Position numbers and translations under genes: made by a program
Assembly (NCBI GenBank): GCA_048569615.1
Contig: JBLIRK010000005.1
Coordinates: 13,064 to 77,063 of the forward strand
DNA length: 64,000 nt
Direction of reading: 5' to 3'
Source: JAYEPK01 sp048569615
GTDB taxonomy: Archaea; Thermoplasmatota; Penumbrarchaeia; Penumbrarchaeales; Penumbrarchaeaceae
Notes under the pieces: generated by a model
Database searches by the model: none
What the model saw: only the letters and a program-made list of their open reading frames with translations
What the model was told of the DNA's origin: nothing
Part shown: positions 9,301 through 17,659 of the stretch, in pieces
How positions within the stretch are numbered: position 1 is the stretch's first letter
How the letters are laid out: each line of letters starts with the position of its first letter

Positions 9301-10963
9301 AGGCGTTACCCTGCTTGTCGGCGGTTATCGAATACCCCTCATCATTCAGGTCCCCGCCCAACATCGTGCTGTAGATTAGGCTGTTCCCGTCAATATCGAA
9401 CTTGAAGGCGATCACGTCCTCCGAACCCTGGAGTGATGCGCTGGTTGTTACCGGGAAATCCCTGGAATCCGTGAAACCCGTAACATAAACATCGTCCCCA
9501 CTGTCCAGCCACAAAGAGTATCCGATCTCCGATTGGAAACCCCCCATATATGTGGAGTATTCCATTGACGATCCCGTACTGGAAAGTCTGAATAGTATTA
9601 TGTCCAACCACCCCTTGAGTTCCTCGCTGTATGCCCCGGATGTGGTTGGGAATTCGGTGGAGAATGTGTATCCCACAACGTAAGGTCTTCCACTGCTGTC
9701 AACGGCGATGTCCATCCCGACATCGTCGTCCTCGCCTGCCACATAGGTGGAGAATACGATATCTGTTCCCGCCGGATTGAACTTGGTGACAAACACATCA
9801 TAGTACCATGTTTCGTTCCAGTGTGTCGAGTTGAAGGCGTTCTTCACGGGGAAGTCCTGGGAGGAAGTTTCTCCGGTGACGTAAACGTTCCCGCCGGTAT
9901 CGAAGCATATGCCGTACCCCCAGTCGTAATCGCTTCCGCCCAGGTAGGTGCTGAACGCTATCGAGGTCAGATCCTTGTTCAGCTTGAAGGCGAATGCATC
10001 GATCCAGTCCAACATGGAGGTCTTGTAGGCACCTGAAGTGACCGGAAAGTTCATGGATACGGTGACCCCCGTGCAATAGGTGTTCCCCGAAGCGTCAAGA
10101 CAGCTCTTGGATATCAGCTCCTCGCTCGATCCCCCGTAATAGGTCGATGATACCAGAGGATCGATCACTATCCTCCTTTCCGGGTCACGACCGGACACCA
10201 GGAATCCGTAGGTATTTTGGTCCACCTTCCTGAAGTGTACCGGAAGGCTTTCCTTACCTCCGTCCCCGTACCAGGCAGCCGGGCTGTCCTCGGTCAGTGC
10301 TTCTCCGATGGGGGTGGATATGACCAGCCTTCCATCCGTGATGCCCAGGCCGGAGTGGCCTTCGACATCGAAGAGGATAGCTTCCGTATCCGCCCCGGGA
10401 CCTAAGATGATATCGTATTTCAGGGAACCTCCGTGCAGGGAGAAAATGATGTCCGTATCTTCCCAAACGCCTGTATATTGAACCTTTTCGAAGCTCCCCA
10501 CCCCACAGCTGTATCTTGACGGGTCGTTCCCAAGAATGAAGTTGGTATTGGAGGATACCTTCGATATCCCAGAAGGCCTGACGCAGCTTGAAGAGCGGAA
10601 AGAGACCTTCAGGACAGCGCCGTCGATAGAGGTGTCCGCCTCTTCTCCGGATCTCGCGGGGAGCCGGTCCTTCATTTCGGTCATGAATGAGGCCATTTTC
10701 GACCTGTCCATCAGGTTGTAGTATATGCTGCTCTCCCCGAGTGCCACGTGACCGAAATCGGTTGAGGCCACGAAACAGAACTCTTCGCTCCACTGACCCA
10801 GGTTCTCCATGAAAATCCCATATGCGCCGCTGTAATCCCGATCCTGATGATCCGTTCCGGTCCCAGTGAGGACGTCGGAAACAACCGGTCCGCTCCATGG
10901 TCCGCAGATCATGCCTGCAAGAAGGAATAGCGACATGCTGACAACAGCAAATTCATTTCTCAT
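6311..10963 (-). CDS. Giant surface protein: SBBP propeller, seven FN3 domains, membrane anchor, Pro/Gln-rich cytoplasmic tail
   Basis: A 1550-residue protein with a signal peptide (residues about 1-30). Residues about 45-290 resemble the beta-rich N-terminal domain usually found before SBBP repeats (starting ENLGQWSEE). Next come seven SBBP repeats (STYLGG..., then V-x-G-Y/E-T-S...FP-TT), enough for one seven-bladed propeller at about 290-750. Seven fibronectin type III domains follow (about 755-1400), each with W-x-A/P-P and Y-x-Y-x-V/L-T-A-x-N. A TM helix at about 1418-1445 is followed by RRKKK. The last 100 residues are rich in Pro and Gln and should be cytoplasmic. The ATG is preceded by a GGAGGGGGGAG tract. 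Probable role is cell-surface adhesion; no enzymatic domain is seen. Confidence 0.85.
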   Translation of the reverse strand: MRNEFAVVSMSLFLLAGMICGPWSGPVVSDVLTGTGTDHQDRDYSGAYGIFMENLGQWSEEFCFVASTDFGHVALGESSIYYNLMDRSKMASFMTEMKDRLPARSGEEADTSIDGAVLKVSFRSSSCVRPSGISKVSSNTNFILGNDPSRYSCGVGSFEKVQYTGVWEDTDIIFSLHGGSLKYDIILGPGADTEAILFDVEGHSGLGITDGRLVISTPIGEALTEDSPAAWYGDGGKESLPVHFRKVDQNTYGFLVSGRDPERRIVIDPLVSSTYYGGSSEELISKSCLDASGNTYCTGVTVSMNFPVTSGAYKTSMLDWIDAFAFKLNKDLTSIAFSTYLGGSDYDWGYGICFDTGGNVYVTGETSSQDFPVKNAFNSTHWNETWYYDVFVTKFNPAGTDIVFSTYVAGEDDDVGMDIAVDSSGRPYVVGYTFSTEFPTTSGAYSEELKGWLDIILFRLSSTGSSMEYSTYMGGFQSEIGYSLWLDSGDDVYVTGFTDSRDFPVTTSASLQGSEDVIAFKFDIDGNSLIYSTMLGGDLNDEGYSITADKQGNAYITGYTSGGSGSNFPTTAGAYDTSFNGGDYDVFVTKLGPQGSNLIYSTYVGSGSNERGTFVRIDENKFAHVVGYTDSSGFPTTPTADYTTFQGGDEDCFIFKLSDAGSFLAFSSYLGGSDTEEAASVHVDSNGEAFVSGYTYSSNFPTTSGTVYPSSRGALDGFVTVMNLSTPPSQPRNLVVQGGVGRINISFEKPLFDSGMAVTHYTIYRGSSAADQHRYAKLTDLSFTDPDVENGVPYFYSVSANNSIGESVRSPAKSGMSIGITGPPKDLAAERGIGCVNLTWKAPEKNGGSPLTGYRIYRGSASNELDALTDVEPQMLKYQDKDVEFGGIYFYRLTALNQVGESPPSLIVNASVPDVPSAPPELTIASGNRWVRLEWSAPLEDGGLPVLGFRIYKEDGVGIRKLHATVGSHVLFYNDTAVVNGMTYVYNVTAFNEAGESKPTENRSATPMTIPDAPHIFDQEVGNSFVNISWIPPSNTGGDPISLYRIYCSSVIFEEERTFDVDAPGNFFLHSGLTNGMLYEYQVTAFNTAGESERSNSLALMPIARPGPPKSPVLTTGDEFIVITWEAPDNDGGLPILYYNIYKGTVSGEHKLLGYSDTMSVNDSEVTNGVEYFYVVTSVTEFSESAKSIEVSAVPMRVPDGPKDLDIVERDGRIDLSWEAPDNDGGSPVMGYRLFRGDSPDNMEKIADLGADIRSYIDPNVTNGVEYYYGISALNIRGASAKALFIPAVPKGPPSSPRNLKAERKGDSIVLTWDEPEDDGGSEITSYTIHRSEDGGDPANIHSVSNEITSYVDNDVKPGSSYAYTVKAVNGVGAGPDSEPAVMKLGKEEEGMGIGAVIGISAAVAAVLIAAGAVIFLLIRRKKKTVPPQDIQQYPQQQEAQQPGLQGVSQGALPPQQPYQYQFPPQQTYPPQQQFPPREQTAQLQPAAASLNQYDQPWSAPMEPAQEPSPQNIHPQEAVPASMEGPQMDVEYDPTQVEAVENLELPDPQQ

Positions 10964-11067
10964 TTTGGCTCCCCCCTCCGTTCGGTGTGCCGGGCAATAA
11001 TTCTATGTTGTAGTATTTCTCTCTTTCCGGAAATAGCGTAGAATTGTGGGACTTAGGCTGATCCCTG

Positions 11068-12627
11068 CTAATGATCTAGGATGGAAAGCCGATAAGCGAT
11101 TATTCCCATAGCCGTTGCGGTTTCAAGGGGGATGTTCCTTCCGGTGAGCTCCATGTGATATTCCACCCAGTTCAGGACGGTTTTGGGGAGCCCTTGCTTG
11201 CCCAGGCCCATGATCAGAAGAAGACGATATCTGTTAGAACCTCCGGGGACGCCTCCCTCCTCCATCTGCCTCAAGGTTTTTTCAGGGTCCGGCCTGGATG
11301 TGGTTGCCACTGGCAGCCATCCCTTATCGATCCGGACGGGGACCCCGTTCATCTCGGTATGGATCAGATGTATCCTTCCCCGTTCGAATAGGGCTCTGAG
11401 ATATCTGCCTCCCTCCCCGATATTGGTCTCCTTTGATGCCTTCTTCACCAGAGCTCCCAGGTCCTCGGTTGGAAAGCCGATCAGGGCGAGGTCCAGGTCG
11501 AATCCGTAACAGAGGGGAGCCGCCCTGGAAAGGGCCCTGATGTGCGTCTGCTTGACGGCTCCTTCGTAGGAGTCGTAAAGGCCCAGGATATGCCTCCTAA
11601 CGGGAGTTTGTATTTTTTCCGATCCGGTCCTGTTTTGGATCTTTTTTTGGGCTTCTTTCTTTTTTTCATTATCTTCTTGGGGTAATTTTCTCCCTCCTCC
11701 CGCATGCAGACGCTCCATGTCCCTGGCAAGATGAGCTTCGAGCTCCCTTCTGAGGGCCTCGTCGGTGCATCTTTTCGTATCTGATGCAGCCTTTTCGATC
11801 AGGTCCAATGCGGTTTCACGCTCCCCTAGCCTGTCGCGGGCCGATGAGAGATATGAAAGTACCTTCACCCTGTCCCCGGTATCTTCCAGGTCGGCCGCTC
11901 CGGTGGAGATGAAATCAAGAAATTCCGTGCTCCCCGCGTTGGAGCACAAGTAGGAGAGGCAGCCGGTCCTGTCCTCTTTCCCGCATTTCATGGCGGCATC
12001 CACTGCTTCTTTGAACACATCGTGATCGGGCTCCCTGGACCTGTCTCTAAGTAGCTGGATATGGAGATAGCCGAGTGTGAGAGCCCTGATCCTCGGGGAT
12101 CCGATACCCTTCAGGATACCTGAGATCTCCCCGAGGATCGATGGATCCCCGGGGCATCCGGTGGCCCAGGTCCGTATGATCACCTTGCTGTCCTCCAGCT
12201 CGAAACCTCTGTTGGAAACGATCCTCCGTAGCATTCCGGGGAGAGCATGGCAGGGGAGCCGGGGGGCGCACCTCTTCGTCACCTCCGAGAGGTCCTTTCC
12301 CCCGGGAAATCCAAGGACCATTTCCGTGATGCTCTCCTGAAAGTACCCTTTAGCATCCCCTTCCAGCCTGTCGGACATTTTCATGAGTTCGGAGAGGACC
12401 TCCGCCCTTCTCCAGAGGGGCTCTACGGTTCCCGCTTCTTGTATGATCTCGTCGGGGTCCGCTTCCCATCCGTTGAGAATGAAAAGCATCCTGGATTGAG
12501 ATCTGAAGTAGGGGTCGCCGATATCCCCGAGGCTGTAGGTGAGCCTGCTCCTTTCGAACCCTTTCTTGATCTCCCTTCGCACGGTCCTGAACTTGACGGC
12601 ATCGTTCGGTCCGGTCTTGGCTCCCAT
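11068..12627 (-). CDS. Helical-repeat protein with C-terminal DUF531 domain
   Basis: A 519-residue soluble protein. The last about 180 residues match archaeal DUF531, beginning ILGLYDSYEGAVKQ and ending with LIMGLGKQGLPK and PLETATAMGIIAY. Its glycine-rich ends recall SPOUT-type RNA methyltransferase folds, but I do not claim that activity. Residues about 1-320 are predicted all-helical, TPR/HEAT-like repeats. A charged Lys-rich linker (EKKKEAQKK) joins the parts. DUF531 proteins as I know them are usually short, so the helical extension is notable. The ATG at 12627 lies about 24 nt from a TTTAATTA box at 12647-12654; an in-frame TTG at 12636 is less likely. It ends in TAG. Confidence 0.72.
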   Translation of the reverse strand: MGAKTGPNDAVKFRTVRREIKKGFERSRLTYSLGDIGDPYFRSQSRMLFILNGWEADPDEIIQEAGTVEPLWRRAEVLSELMKMSDRLEGDAKGYFQESITEMVLGFPGGKDLSEVTKRCAPRLPCHALPGMLRRIVSNRGFELEDSKVIIRTWATGCPGDPSILGEISGILKGIGSPRIRALTLGYLHIQLLRDRSREPDHDVFKEAVDAAMKCGKEDRTGCLSYLCSNAGSTEFLDFISTGAADLEDTGDRVKVLSYLSSARDRLGERETALDLIEKAASDTKRCTDEALRRELEAHLARDMERLHAGGGRKLPQEDNEKKKEAQKKIQNRTGSEKIQTPVRRHILGLYDSYEGAVKQTHIRALSRAAPLCYGFDLDLALIGFPTEDLGALVKKASKETNIGEGGRYLRALFERGRIHLIHTEMNGVPVRIDKGWLPVATTSRPDPEKTLRQMEEGGVPGGSNRYRLLLIMGLGKQGLPKTVLNWVEYHMELTGRNIPLETATAMGIIAYRLSILDH

Positions 12628-12671
12628 GGGGCTCAATGGGGCGGGGTAATTAAATCATTTCACAGGTGAAC

Positions 12672-13520
12672 TCAGTCCTCATCGGTGGGGTCCCATCCGG
12701 TGCGGAGGTCCTCGTCGAGACCGTCCAGAGCGGTCCTCTGCTCAATGCCGAGCTCGAAATCGAAGATCCGGGAGTTCTCTCTGATCCTCTCTTGTTTTGT
12801 GGATTTGGGTATGGCGACGACCTCGGTTTCCAGGACCCATCTGAGAAGAACCTGGGCTGGTGTCCTTCCAAGCTCGTCCGCTATTCCAACGACCGCGGGA
12901 TCATCCAGTCTCTGGCCCTTTGTCAGCGGGCTGTAGGATTCAAGCTGGATACCATTCTTCCTGCAGAATTCCAGGAGATCTTTCTGGATTGTGAAGGGGC
13001 TGTATTCGACCTGGTTCACCGCCGGGACGATGTCCGAGCTGTCCATGAGCTCCTCCAGGTGCTTTATGGTGTAATTGGAAACTCCGATGGACCTCGCATA
13101 CCCTTCCCTGTTCAGCTCCACCATGGCTCTCCAGCTCTCCTTCCTCAGACCCTTCACGGGCCAGTGCTGGAGGTAGAGGTCGACGTAATCGGTCCCGAGC
13201 ATCTCGAGGCTCTTGCGGAGCGCCTTCCCGGCTTTCTCGTAACCATGGTCCGCGTTCCAGAGCTTTGTTGATATGAACACCTCGGATCGGTCCCTGTCGC
13301 TCTCCCTTATCCCGGCAGCGACATCCCTCTCATTGCCGTAGATAGTGGCCGTGTCCACCATCCTGTACCCGAGGTCAACTGCGGTCCTGACGGCTTCCCT
13401 CGTCTGCCTCCCTATGCCGGACCTGTAGGTGCCCAGGCCGAAGACGGGCATCTTCTCACCGTTGTTCAGCCTTATCCGCGAATCTATCCGTAGGTCCTTC
13501 CACTGCGCTCCCATATCCAT
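12672..13520 (-). CDS. Aldo/keto reductase
   Basis: A 282-residue NAD(P)H-dependent oxidoreductase of the AKR superfamily (TIM barrel), reducing aldehydes or ketones to alcohols. Visible motifs are PVFGLGTYRSG at the N-terminus, MVDTATIYGNE with the catalytic Asp and Tyr, the catalytic Lys in ISTKLW, and the catalytic His in LQHWP. Also present are the GVSNY loop and the cofactor phosphate-binding AIPKSTKQERI near the C-terminus. Length is normal for AKR5-type enzymes. ATGs at 13520 and 13514 are both possible; a TATATA box at 13538-13546 makes either nearly leaderless. The open frame reaches further upstream, but that extension lacks homology-like features. The substrate is not predictable. 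Confidence 0.93.
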   Translation of the reverse strand: MDMGAQWKDLRIDSRIRLNNGEKMPVFGLGTYRSGIGRQTREAVRTAVDLGYRMVDTATIYGNERDVAAGIRESDRDRSEVFISTKLWNADHGYEKAGKALRKSLEMLGTDYVDLYLQHWPVKGLRKESWRAMVELNREGYARSIGVSNYTIKHLEELMDSSDIVPAVNQVEYSPFTIQKDLLEFCRKNGIQLESYSPLTKGQRLDDPAVVGIADELGRTPAQVLLRWVLETEVVAIPKSTKQERIRENSRIFDFELGIEQRTALDGLDEDLRTGWDPTDED

Positions 13521-13576
13521 GTGTATCGATGTGCATTGTATATAAGTAATCCATGAACCTTTAGAACCGCTGAATC

Positions 13577-14218
13577 TCACATCCGAGGTCTTCTGACATT
13601 TTCGGTCTCCACCTTCATGATGCCGTATTCGTATTCTCCCCCGAAGTTCATCCTGGTCTGATATCCTGTTGTCTCCGCTTTCATCTCCTTTGAAGATCTG
13701 GACAGCTCGTCGATCCATCTCTTATGGGTTTTATCATCAATGTATTCTATACCTAGAGTGGCAAGTGCTCTGCATATCAGGTCCTCCTTCCTTTCGAGTT
13801 CCTTGTCACCCGGTTTTATCCTGACCAGATAGACCCTGTATCTGGATTCATCGACAATGTGTATTCCCTTCATATAAGGATATGAGTACCTTGCCTTTTC
13901 CAAAGAATATATGACCTTTACGAAATCATGTACCCTGAAGGTATTCCGCTTGATGACCTCGATCCGATCCTGATAGACCAGAAGATAATAGGGGTAGAAA
14001 TCGCTGATCATCATCAGGGGAATGAAAAGGAAGAAGGTGACGGCAACGAACAAGAGTATGAAGAATGCAATCCCCTGACCGCTTCCCAACAGGATCCATA
14101 CGATCGATAGCCCGGCGGCGGCTCCCCACATCAGTATAAAAAGTGAAACGGTCAATGCGAAATAGAGGGGATGGTTCAAACTCATCTCCAGAGCCAGAAT
14201 GGGTTCCTCTTTTTTCAC
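13577..14218 (-). CDS. Membrane protein with two N-terminal TM helices and a soluble C-terminal domain
   Basis: A 213-residue protein. Two hydrophobic helices (about 20-48 and 52-75) are followed by a cytoplasmic domain of mixed charge. The segment after the helices (PYYLLVYQDRIEVIKRNTF) resembles the first strands of bacterial PH-like membrane domains, but I cannot confirm this. The start is GTG, preceded by GGGGGAG with 5-nt spacing. It lies 31 nt downstream of the small glycine-zipper-like membrane gene in the same direction, so the two may share a transcript. Function unknown. Confidence 0.7.
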   Translation of the reverse strand: MKKEEPILALEMSLNHPLYFALTVSLFILMWGAAAGLSIVWILLGSGQGIAFFILLFVAVTFFLFIPLMMISDFYPYYLLVYQDRIEVIKRNTFRVHDFVKVIYSLEKARYSYPYMKGIHIVDESRYRVYLVRIKPGDKELERKEDLICRALATLGIEYIDDKTHKRWIDELSRSSKEMKAETTGYQTRMNFGGEYEYGIMKVETENVRRPRM

Positions 14219-14249
14219 ATCCGCTCCCCCGTATTCCGGGCTGGGAGGT

Positions 14250-14567
14250 CTATGATAATAGAATTATTAAAAAGGTCACGACACCGATGACCAGCAGTCC
14301 TGTGCCGACACCCAGACCAATATTCTTCATCTTCTTCTCTTTCCGGTTCAAGGGCCGGATCCTTCCCTCCTTCCTGTACTTGGCCTCAATGGAGGATCCT
14401 ATGACAGTTCCTATTGAAACTCCGATGGCGGGACCGAATGAAAAGAAGACCGGATTGCCGGTAGAGACTACAAGTGGAATGCCCACGGCCAAGAAAATGG
14501 CCGTGCCTATAACCATCCATAAACCGATGAAATGTCCCTCCGGGTAAAGGGCTCTCCTCTCCTCCAT
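14250..14567 (-). CDS. Small glycine-rich membrane protein
   Basis: A 105-residue protein with an N-terminal PEGHFIGLW motif and three hydrophobic segments. The middle one (SFGPAIGVSIGTVIGSS) has GxxxG-like spacing, as in glycine-zipper small membrane proteins that occur widely in methanogens and bacteria. The linker to the last helix is strongly basic (RKEKKMK). The ATG at 14567 sits about 28 nt from a TTTATAT box at 14590-14600, consistent with a leaderless mRNA. It ends in TAG. Molecular function is not known. Confidence 0.75.
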   Translation of the reverse strand: MEERRALYPEGHFIGLWMVIGTAIFLAVGIPLVVSTGNPVFFSFGPAIGVSIGTVIGSSIEAKYRKEGRIRPLNRKEKKMKNIGLGVGTGLLVIGVVTFLIILLS

Positions 14568-14589
14568 GATAATTCAACCACGGAGGCAT

Positions 14590-14600
14590 GGATATAAATG
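14590..14600 (-). promoter_or_regulatory. TATA box of the small glycine-rich membrane gene
   Basis: CATTTATATCC on the minus strand, centred about 28 nt from the ATG at 14567. The divergent gene at 14708 has its own box (AAATAGTTTAAGCC, about 14671-14685), also about 30 nt from its ATG. Confidence 0.55.
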
Positions 14601-14707
14601 TTTTATTGTACAGTAGTGAAAACTAACTGGATTCCGGATCTCCCTTATCCAAATCTGGCCTAGAAATAGAAAAATAGTTTAAGCCACATTCCACAACGGG
14701 AAGGGAT

Positions 14708-15256
14708 ATGAGAATGGAGAATGATTTGAGATCAACACGATCCAGACATAGGGTCGCTAAAATGGACAGACCCGAATATGACGATCCCAAGGAGATCGAA
14801 AGGTTCCGGAGGATAAAGACCATTCTGAAGGCAGTGGGATTTCCTCTGCTCATAATAGGGGTAATCGTAGAGCTTACGGGGCTGATATTGTTCTTCAGCC
14901 TCTTCTTCATGGACGATCCGATACCTTTCTGGAGAGCTCCCGTTGGCATTATATTGATGGCAGCTGGGGGTTTCATGACAATGATCGGATTGGTCATGCT
15001 GTGGAACGCCTATATCGGGAAGTTCGCGAAATACTATTCAACCGAGATGAAGGGAGCTTATTCCAAAGCAGGCGACGGACTGGGTTACGGATTCGCACAC
15101 GGTGCGAGGAGGGCAGGAGCCTTCAATTTGGGCTCTCCTGCCAACTCCAGGGGGGGTTATGGCAGCAGAGAAGTCGTGAAAGTGAGGTGCAGAAGCTGCG
15201 GTTACCTTGATTCCGAGGATGCGAGGTTCTGCAGTAAATGCGGCAAAAGGCTTTGA
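14708..15256 (+). CDS. Two-TM membrane protein with C-terminal zinc ribbon
   Basis: A 182-residue protein. A charged N-terminal segment is followed by two TM helices (residues about 42-70 and 78-100). A Gly/Ser/Ala-rich linker leads to a C-terminal zinc ribbon with CRSCG and CSKCGKRL, the zinc_ribbon_2 pattern common in archaea. The ribbon should face the cytoplasm. The ATG at 14708 is about 30 nt from a box-A-like site, and a second ATG follows three codons later. It stands alone between divergent and convergent neighbours. Function unknown; the ribbon suggests contact with protein or nucleic acid at the membrane. Confidence 0.75.
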   Translation: MRMENDLRSTRSRHRVAKMDRPEYDDPKEIERFRRIKTILKAVGFPLLIIGVIVELTGLILFFSLFFMDDPIPFWRAPVGIILMAAGGFMTMIGLVMLWNAYIGKFAKYYSTEMKGAYSKAGDGLGYGFAHGARRAGAFNLGSPANSRGGYGSREVVKVRCRSCGYLDSEDARFCSKCGKRL

Positions 15257-15486
15257 TCCCATCATTTGATCCTAGGATATCTCAGCAGGATAACGGTCCT
15301 GCATGGTTTGGCGGTGCATTCTTTCGGTTCGAGCGAATCCAATTCGAACAGGTCATTTCCAATCATTTTCCTCTCCGGCAACGTTACACCCTTGCTTTTC
15401 ATGATGATTACCAATATGTTGTAATACATTACTATATTAGTAATTGTAGCTTAACAATATTATTACCCCCTGTGTTTTCCTCCTCC

Positions 15487-15741
15487 ATGGTCTGGACATC
15501 TGCGATAGGTTTCATTGCGGCCGTGCTTACAACATCATCCTTCGTGCCCCAGGTGGTCAAGGTGGTAAGGACCAAGCATACGAAGGATATCTCACTTTTA
15601 ATGTATGTCATCATCACCTTGGGCATTTCGATGTGGCTTGCCTACGGAATATTTATCCACGACCTGCCGGTTATCGCCGCCAATGCTGTGACCCTCGTAT
15701 TCGTTCTTCTCGTCCTGTTCTTCAAGATCAGATACAGGTAG
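15487..15741 (+). CDS. SemiSWEET-family (PQ-loop) transporter subunit
   Basis: An 84-residue protein with three TM helices and the PQ-loop signature SSFVPQVVK in helix 1, followed by TKHTKDISLLMY and an N-containing third helix (AANAVTLVFVL). This is the length and topology of SemiSWEETs, which dimerise to move sugars or other small polar solutes across the cytoplasmic membrane. The open frame extends upstream to 15238 but has no plausible signal there. The ATG at 15487 lies about 29 nt from an AATATTATTA box near 15453-15463, so it is probably leaderless. It ends in TAG, and the convergent cupin gene begins 9 nt away. Confidence 0.88.
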   Translation: MVWTSAIGFIAAVLTTSSFVPQVVKVVRTKHTKDISLLMYVIITLGISMWLAYGIFIHDLPVIAANAVTLVFVLLVLFFKIRYR

Positions 15742-15749
15742 GAACCGTT

Positions 15750-16070
15750 TCAATCTCCCCTTGGTTTCACGGTATTCCCTTCGACCATGAGGACGACAGT
15801 TCTTTCCTCCGCCCTCGTTCGATGCTCCACCCCCCTGGGTACAGTGAAACCCTGATGGGGGAGCAGCTCCACGGTACCTTCGGGAAGGTCCAGAAGCAGC
15901 CTTCCGCTGAGTACAAGGAAGAACTCATCCTCCCTGTCGTGATGGTGCCAGTGGAACTCGCCCTCGAAAATGCCCATCCTGACGAGGCAGTCGTTGACCT
16001 CGGAAAAGGAGAAATTGGTCCATTTCTCCCGGGTCCTTTCCACCATGGTGTCGATATCGATGACCTTCAT
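15750..16070 (-). CDS. Single-domain cupin protein
   Basis: A 106-residue small beta-barrel protein of the cupin_2 type. Motif 1 is HWHHHDREDEFF followed by LSGRLLLDL, giving His/His/Glu metal ligands. Motif 2 ends in PRGVEHRTRAEE with the last His. The N-terminal half (KWTNFSFSEVNDCLVRMGIFEGEF) is typical of small stand-alone cupins of unknown substrate. ATG at 16070 is preferred because family members start with MK; an in-frame GTG at 16091 is an alternative. It could act as a metal-dependent isomerase or dioxygenase, or as a binding protein. Confidence 0.88.
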   Translation of the reverse strand: MKVIDIDTMVERTREKWTNFSFSEVNDCLVRMGIFEGEFHWHHHDREDEFFLVLSGRLLLDLPEGTVELLPHQGFTVPRGVEHRTRAEERTVVLMVEGNTVKPRGD

Positions 16071-16137
16071 TTGACCCTTATTTTCAAGCACCAGCTCACT
16101 TCCTGACCTTAAGAGAAGTCTTCGTATTTCATGGATC

Positions 16138-16644
16138 TCAGATTATCAGCTGATAGGAGACTATAGGGGAAACTACGATCCCTTCCCAACAGGGTGTGAG
16201 CGACCAGGATTCATCTATGGAATGGAGCATCCCCTTCAACCTGCTGGTCCCGTTGCTCCAAGGGGTGAACTGGATGTGGCTGAACTTCATCTCGTATGAC
16301 CTCGTTTCCCCGGGATCGAGGCATTCGATATCGTCGATATTTATCTGATAATGGTCGTTGTGCGTGAGCCATATCGTTTCGTTGTTCGTCAGGTTGTGAC
16401 TCTCGAGGAAGAGCATGAGATATCCCGAATAGAGCAGCGGAGTCTCCGCGTTGTTGGTAAGTTCGAAATTGACCGTTATCTCCTCCCCGGGACGGATCGC
16501 ATCATCGCCAAGAACGATCTCAAGCTTCACATCGTGTTCGGATATCCATATCTCGCTCCTCACGGCGAAGAGGTAAATGTTGACAAGTATCAGCAGAAGG
16601 GTGATGCCGATGAGGATGCCCAGCAGAAGCCTTCTCCTTTTCAC
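16138..16644 (-). CDS. Membrane-anchored extracellular Ig-like domain protein
   Basis: A 168-residue protein. The basic N-terminus KRRRLLLG precedes one TM helix (about 7-27), acting as a signal anchor. The rest is a beta-rich extracellular domain with the pattern IRPGEEITVNFELTNNAE, reminiscent of Ig-like or BsuPI-type folds, and several N-glycosylation sequons. The start is GTG with AAGGTGG 5-6 nt upstream. It is the last gene downstream of the DUF4097-PadR-HAAS sensor genes, 112 nt after the sensor gene. Function unknown. Confidence 0.65.
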   Translation of the reverse strand: MKRRRLLLGILIGITLLLILVNIYLFAVRSEIWISEHDVKLEIVLGDDAIRPGEEITVNFELTNNAETPLLYSGYLMLFLESHNLTNNETIWLTHNDHYQINIDDIECLDPGETRSYEMKFSHIQFTPWSNGTSRLKGMLHSIDESWSLTPCWEGIVVSPIVSYQLII

Positions 16645-16756
16645 TGCACCACCTTGTAATCCTGGATATTCCCCACTCTATCAAGTAATGGGAATTTAGA
16701 TCGGGGAGCTCCCCATCGTCAACAGTTCTGTTAAAGATTGTGGTCGTCCATGTCAC

Positions 16757-17659
16757 TTATCTCTTGACGAGAAGTGCCTTTGTCATCTTTCCGTGGTAGT
16801 GGCAGATTATGTTTGACAGATGCAGCGTCCATGTGAGCATCACGAATCCCAGGAGAAATCCGAGAGGTATGAGGACCAATCGAGCCTTAACAGGCACCGG
16901 CAAACCCATGGGGAGCCCGGTAATTGTCCCAAGCAACGAGGGTATTGGAAGCAGCACCAGCGAAATGGATAATGCCAGGAAGGTGATGAATATGGTGAAG
17001 TATATTATTCCCAGGGGAAACATCAGGAACATGTAGAGTAAAGAGGAGTACATCCTCGGGTCCTTGAACAGAGCCTTGAGCCTCTGCCAAATGGTTCCCT
17101 TCACCCTCAATTTCCTCTGTTTCTTCGGCATTCTGATACCGAGCATGAACTCCGTGAACCTTCCATGGACCCATGCGAGTCCGTAATTGCTCACGAGGAA
17201 AAGTGCTGCGATGAAGATGCCGAATACGAAGATTATCAGTGAAAGGCTTACGGAGATCATGGTGACCAGGTACGTGAAGTATATGATCCCTATGGGGAAC
17301 ATGAGAAGGAGGTACAGAAGTCCCGTATATGTCCTAGGATCCCTGTAGATACCGAAGATCTCTGCAAGAAATGATCTTCTCTCCTTCGTTTCCTTTATGA
17401 CCTTGGTCTTTTCCCTGACCTTTTCATCAAGCTTGACGTATGCTTTAGCGACCTCTTTCGGAGAGCCGTAATCCCTCGCTGCAAGGGCAACTGCCTTTTC
17501 CTTGCTCTTTGCCCTTCCGCTGTCGAGAATCTCCTCCACCATGACGCTCAGATGCTCCTCCGCATCATCCATGGCATCCGAGATAATGGCCTCGTCTATG
17601 CCCTTGAGCTCCCTTTTGAGGTCTTGGATATAATCCTTGATGGAAACGTATCTAACCAT
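16757..17659 (-). CDS. HAAS/DUF1700-like membrane sensor with duplicated sensor domain
   Basis: A 300-residue protein. The N-terminal helical domain (residues 1-75, YIQDLKRELKGI and later ARDYGSPKEVAKAYV) matches the HAAS/DUF1700 fold that is typically encoded next to PadR regulators. Two homologous membrane blocks follow. One starts DPRTYTGLLYLLLMFPIGI and the other DPRMYSSLLYMFLMFPLGI, about 90 residues apart, each with paired TM helices; they resemble the 'Sensor' family of membrane domains. The C-terminus ends with the family-like LSNIICHYHGKMTKAL. It overlaps the PadR gene by 8 nt (17652-17659). Likely role: a membrane sensor or partner controlling the PadR regulator. Confidence 0.8.
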   Translation of the reverse strand: MVRYVSIKDYIQDLKRELKGIDEAIISDAMDDAEEHLSVMVEEILDSGRAKSKEKAVALAARDYGSPKEVAKAYVKLDEKVREKTKVIKETKERRSFLAEIFGIYRDPRTYTGLLYLLLMFPIGIIYFTYLVTMISVSLSLIIFVFGIFIAALFLVSNYGLAWVHGRFTEFMLGIRMPKKQRKLRVKGTIWQRLKALFKDPRMYSSLLYMFLMFPLGIIYFTIFITFLALSISLVLLPIPSLLGTITGLPMGLPVPVKARLVLIPLGFLLGFVMLTWTLHLSNIICHYHGKMTKALLVKR

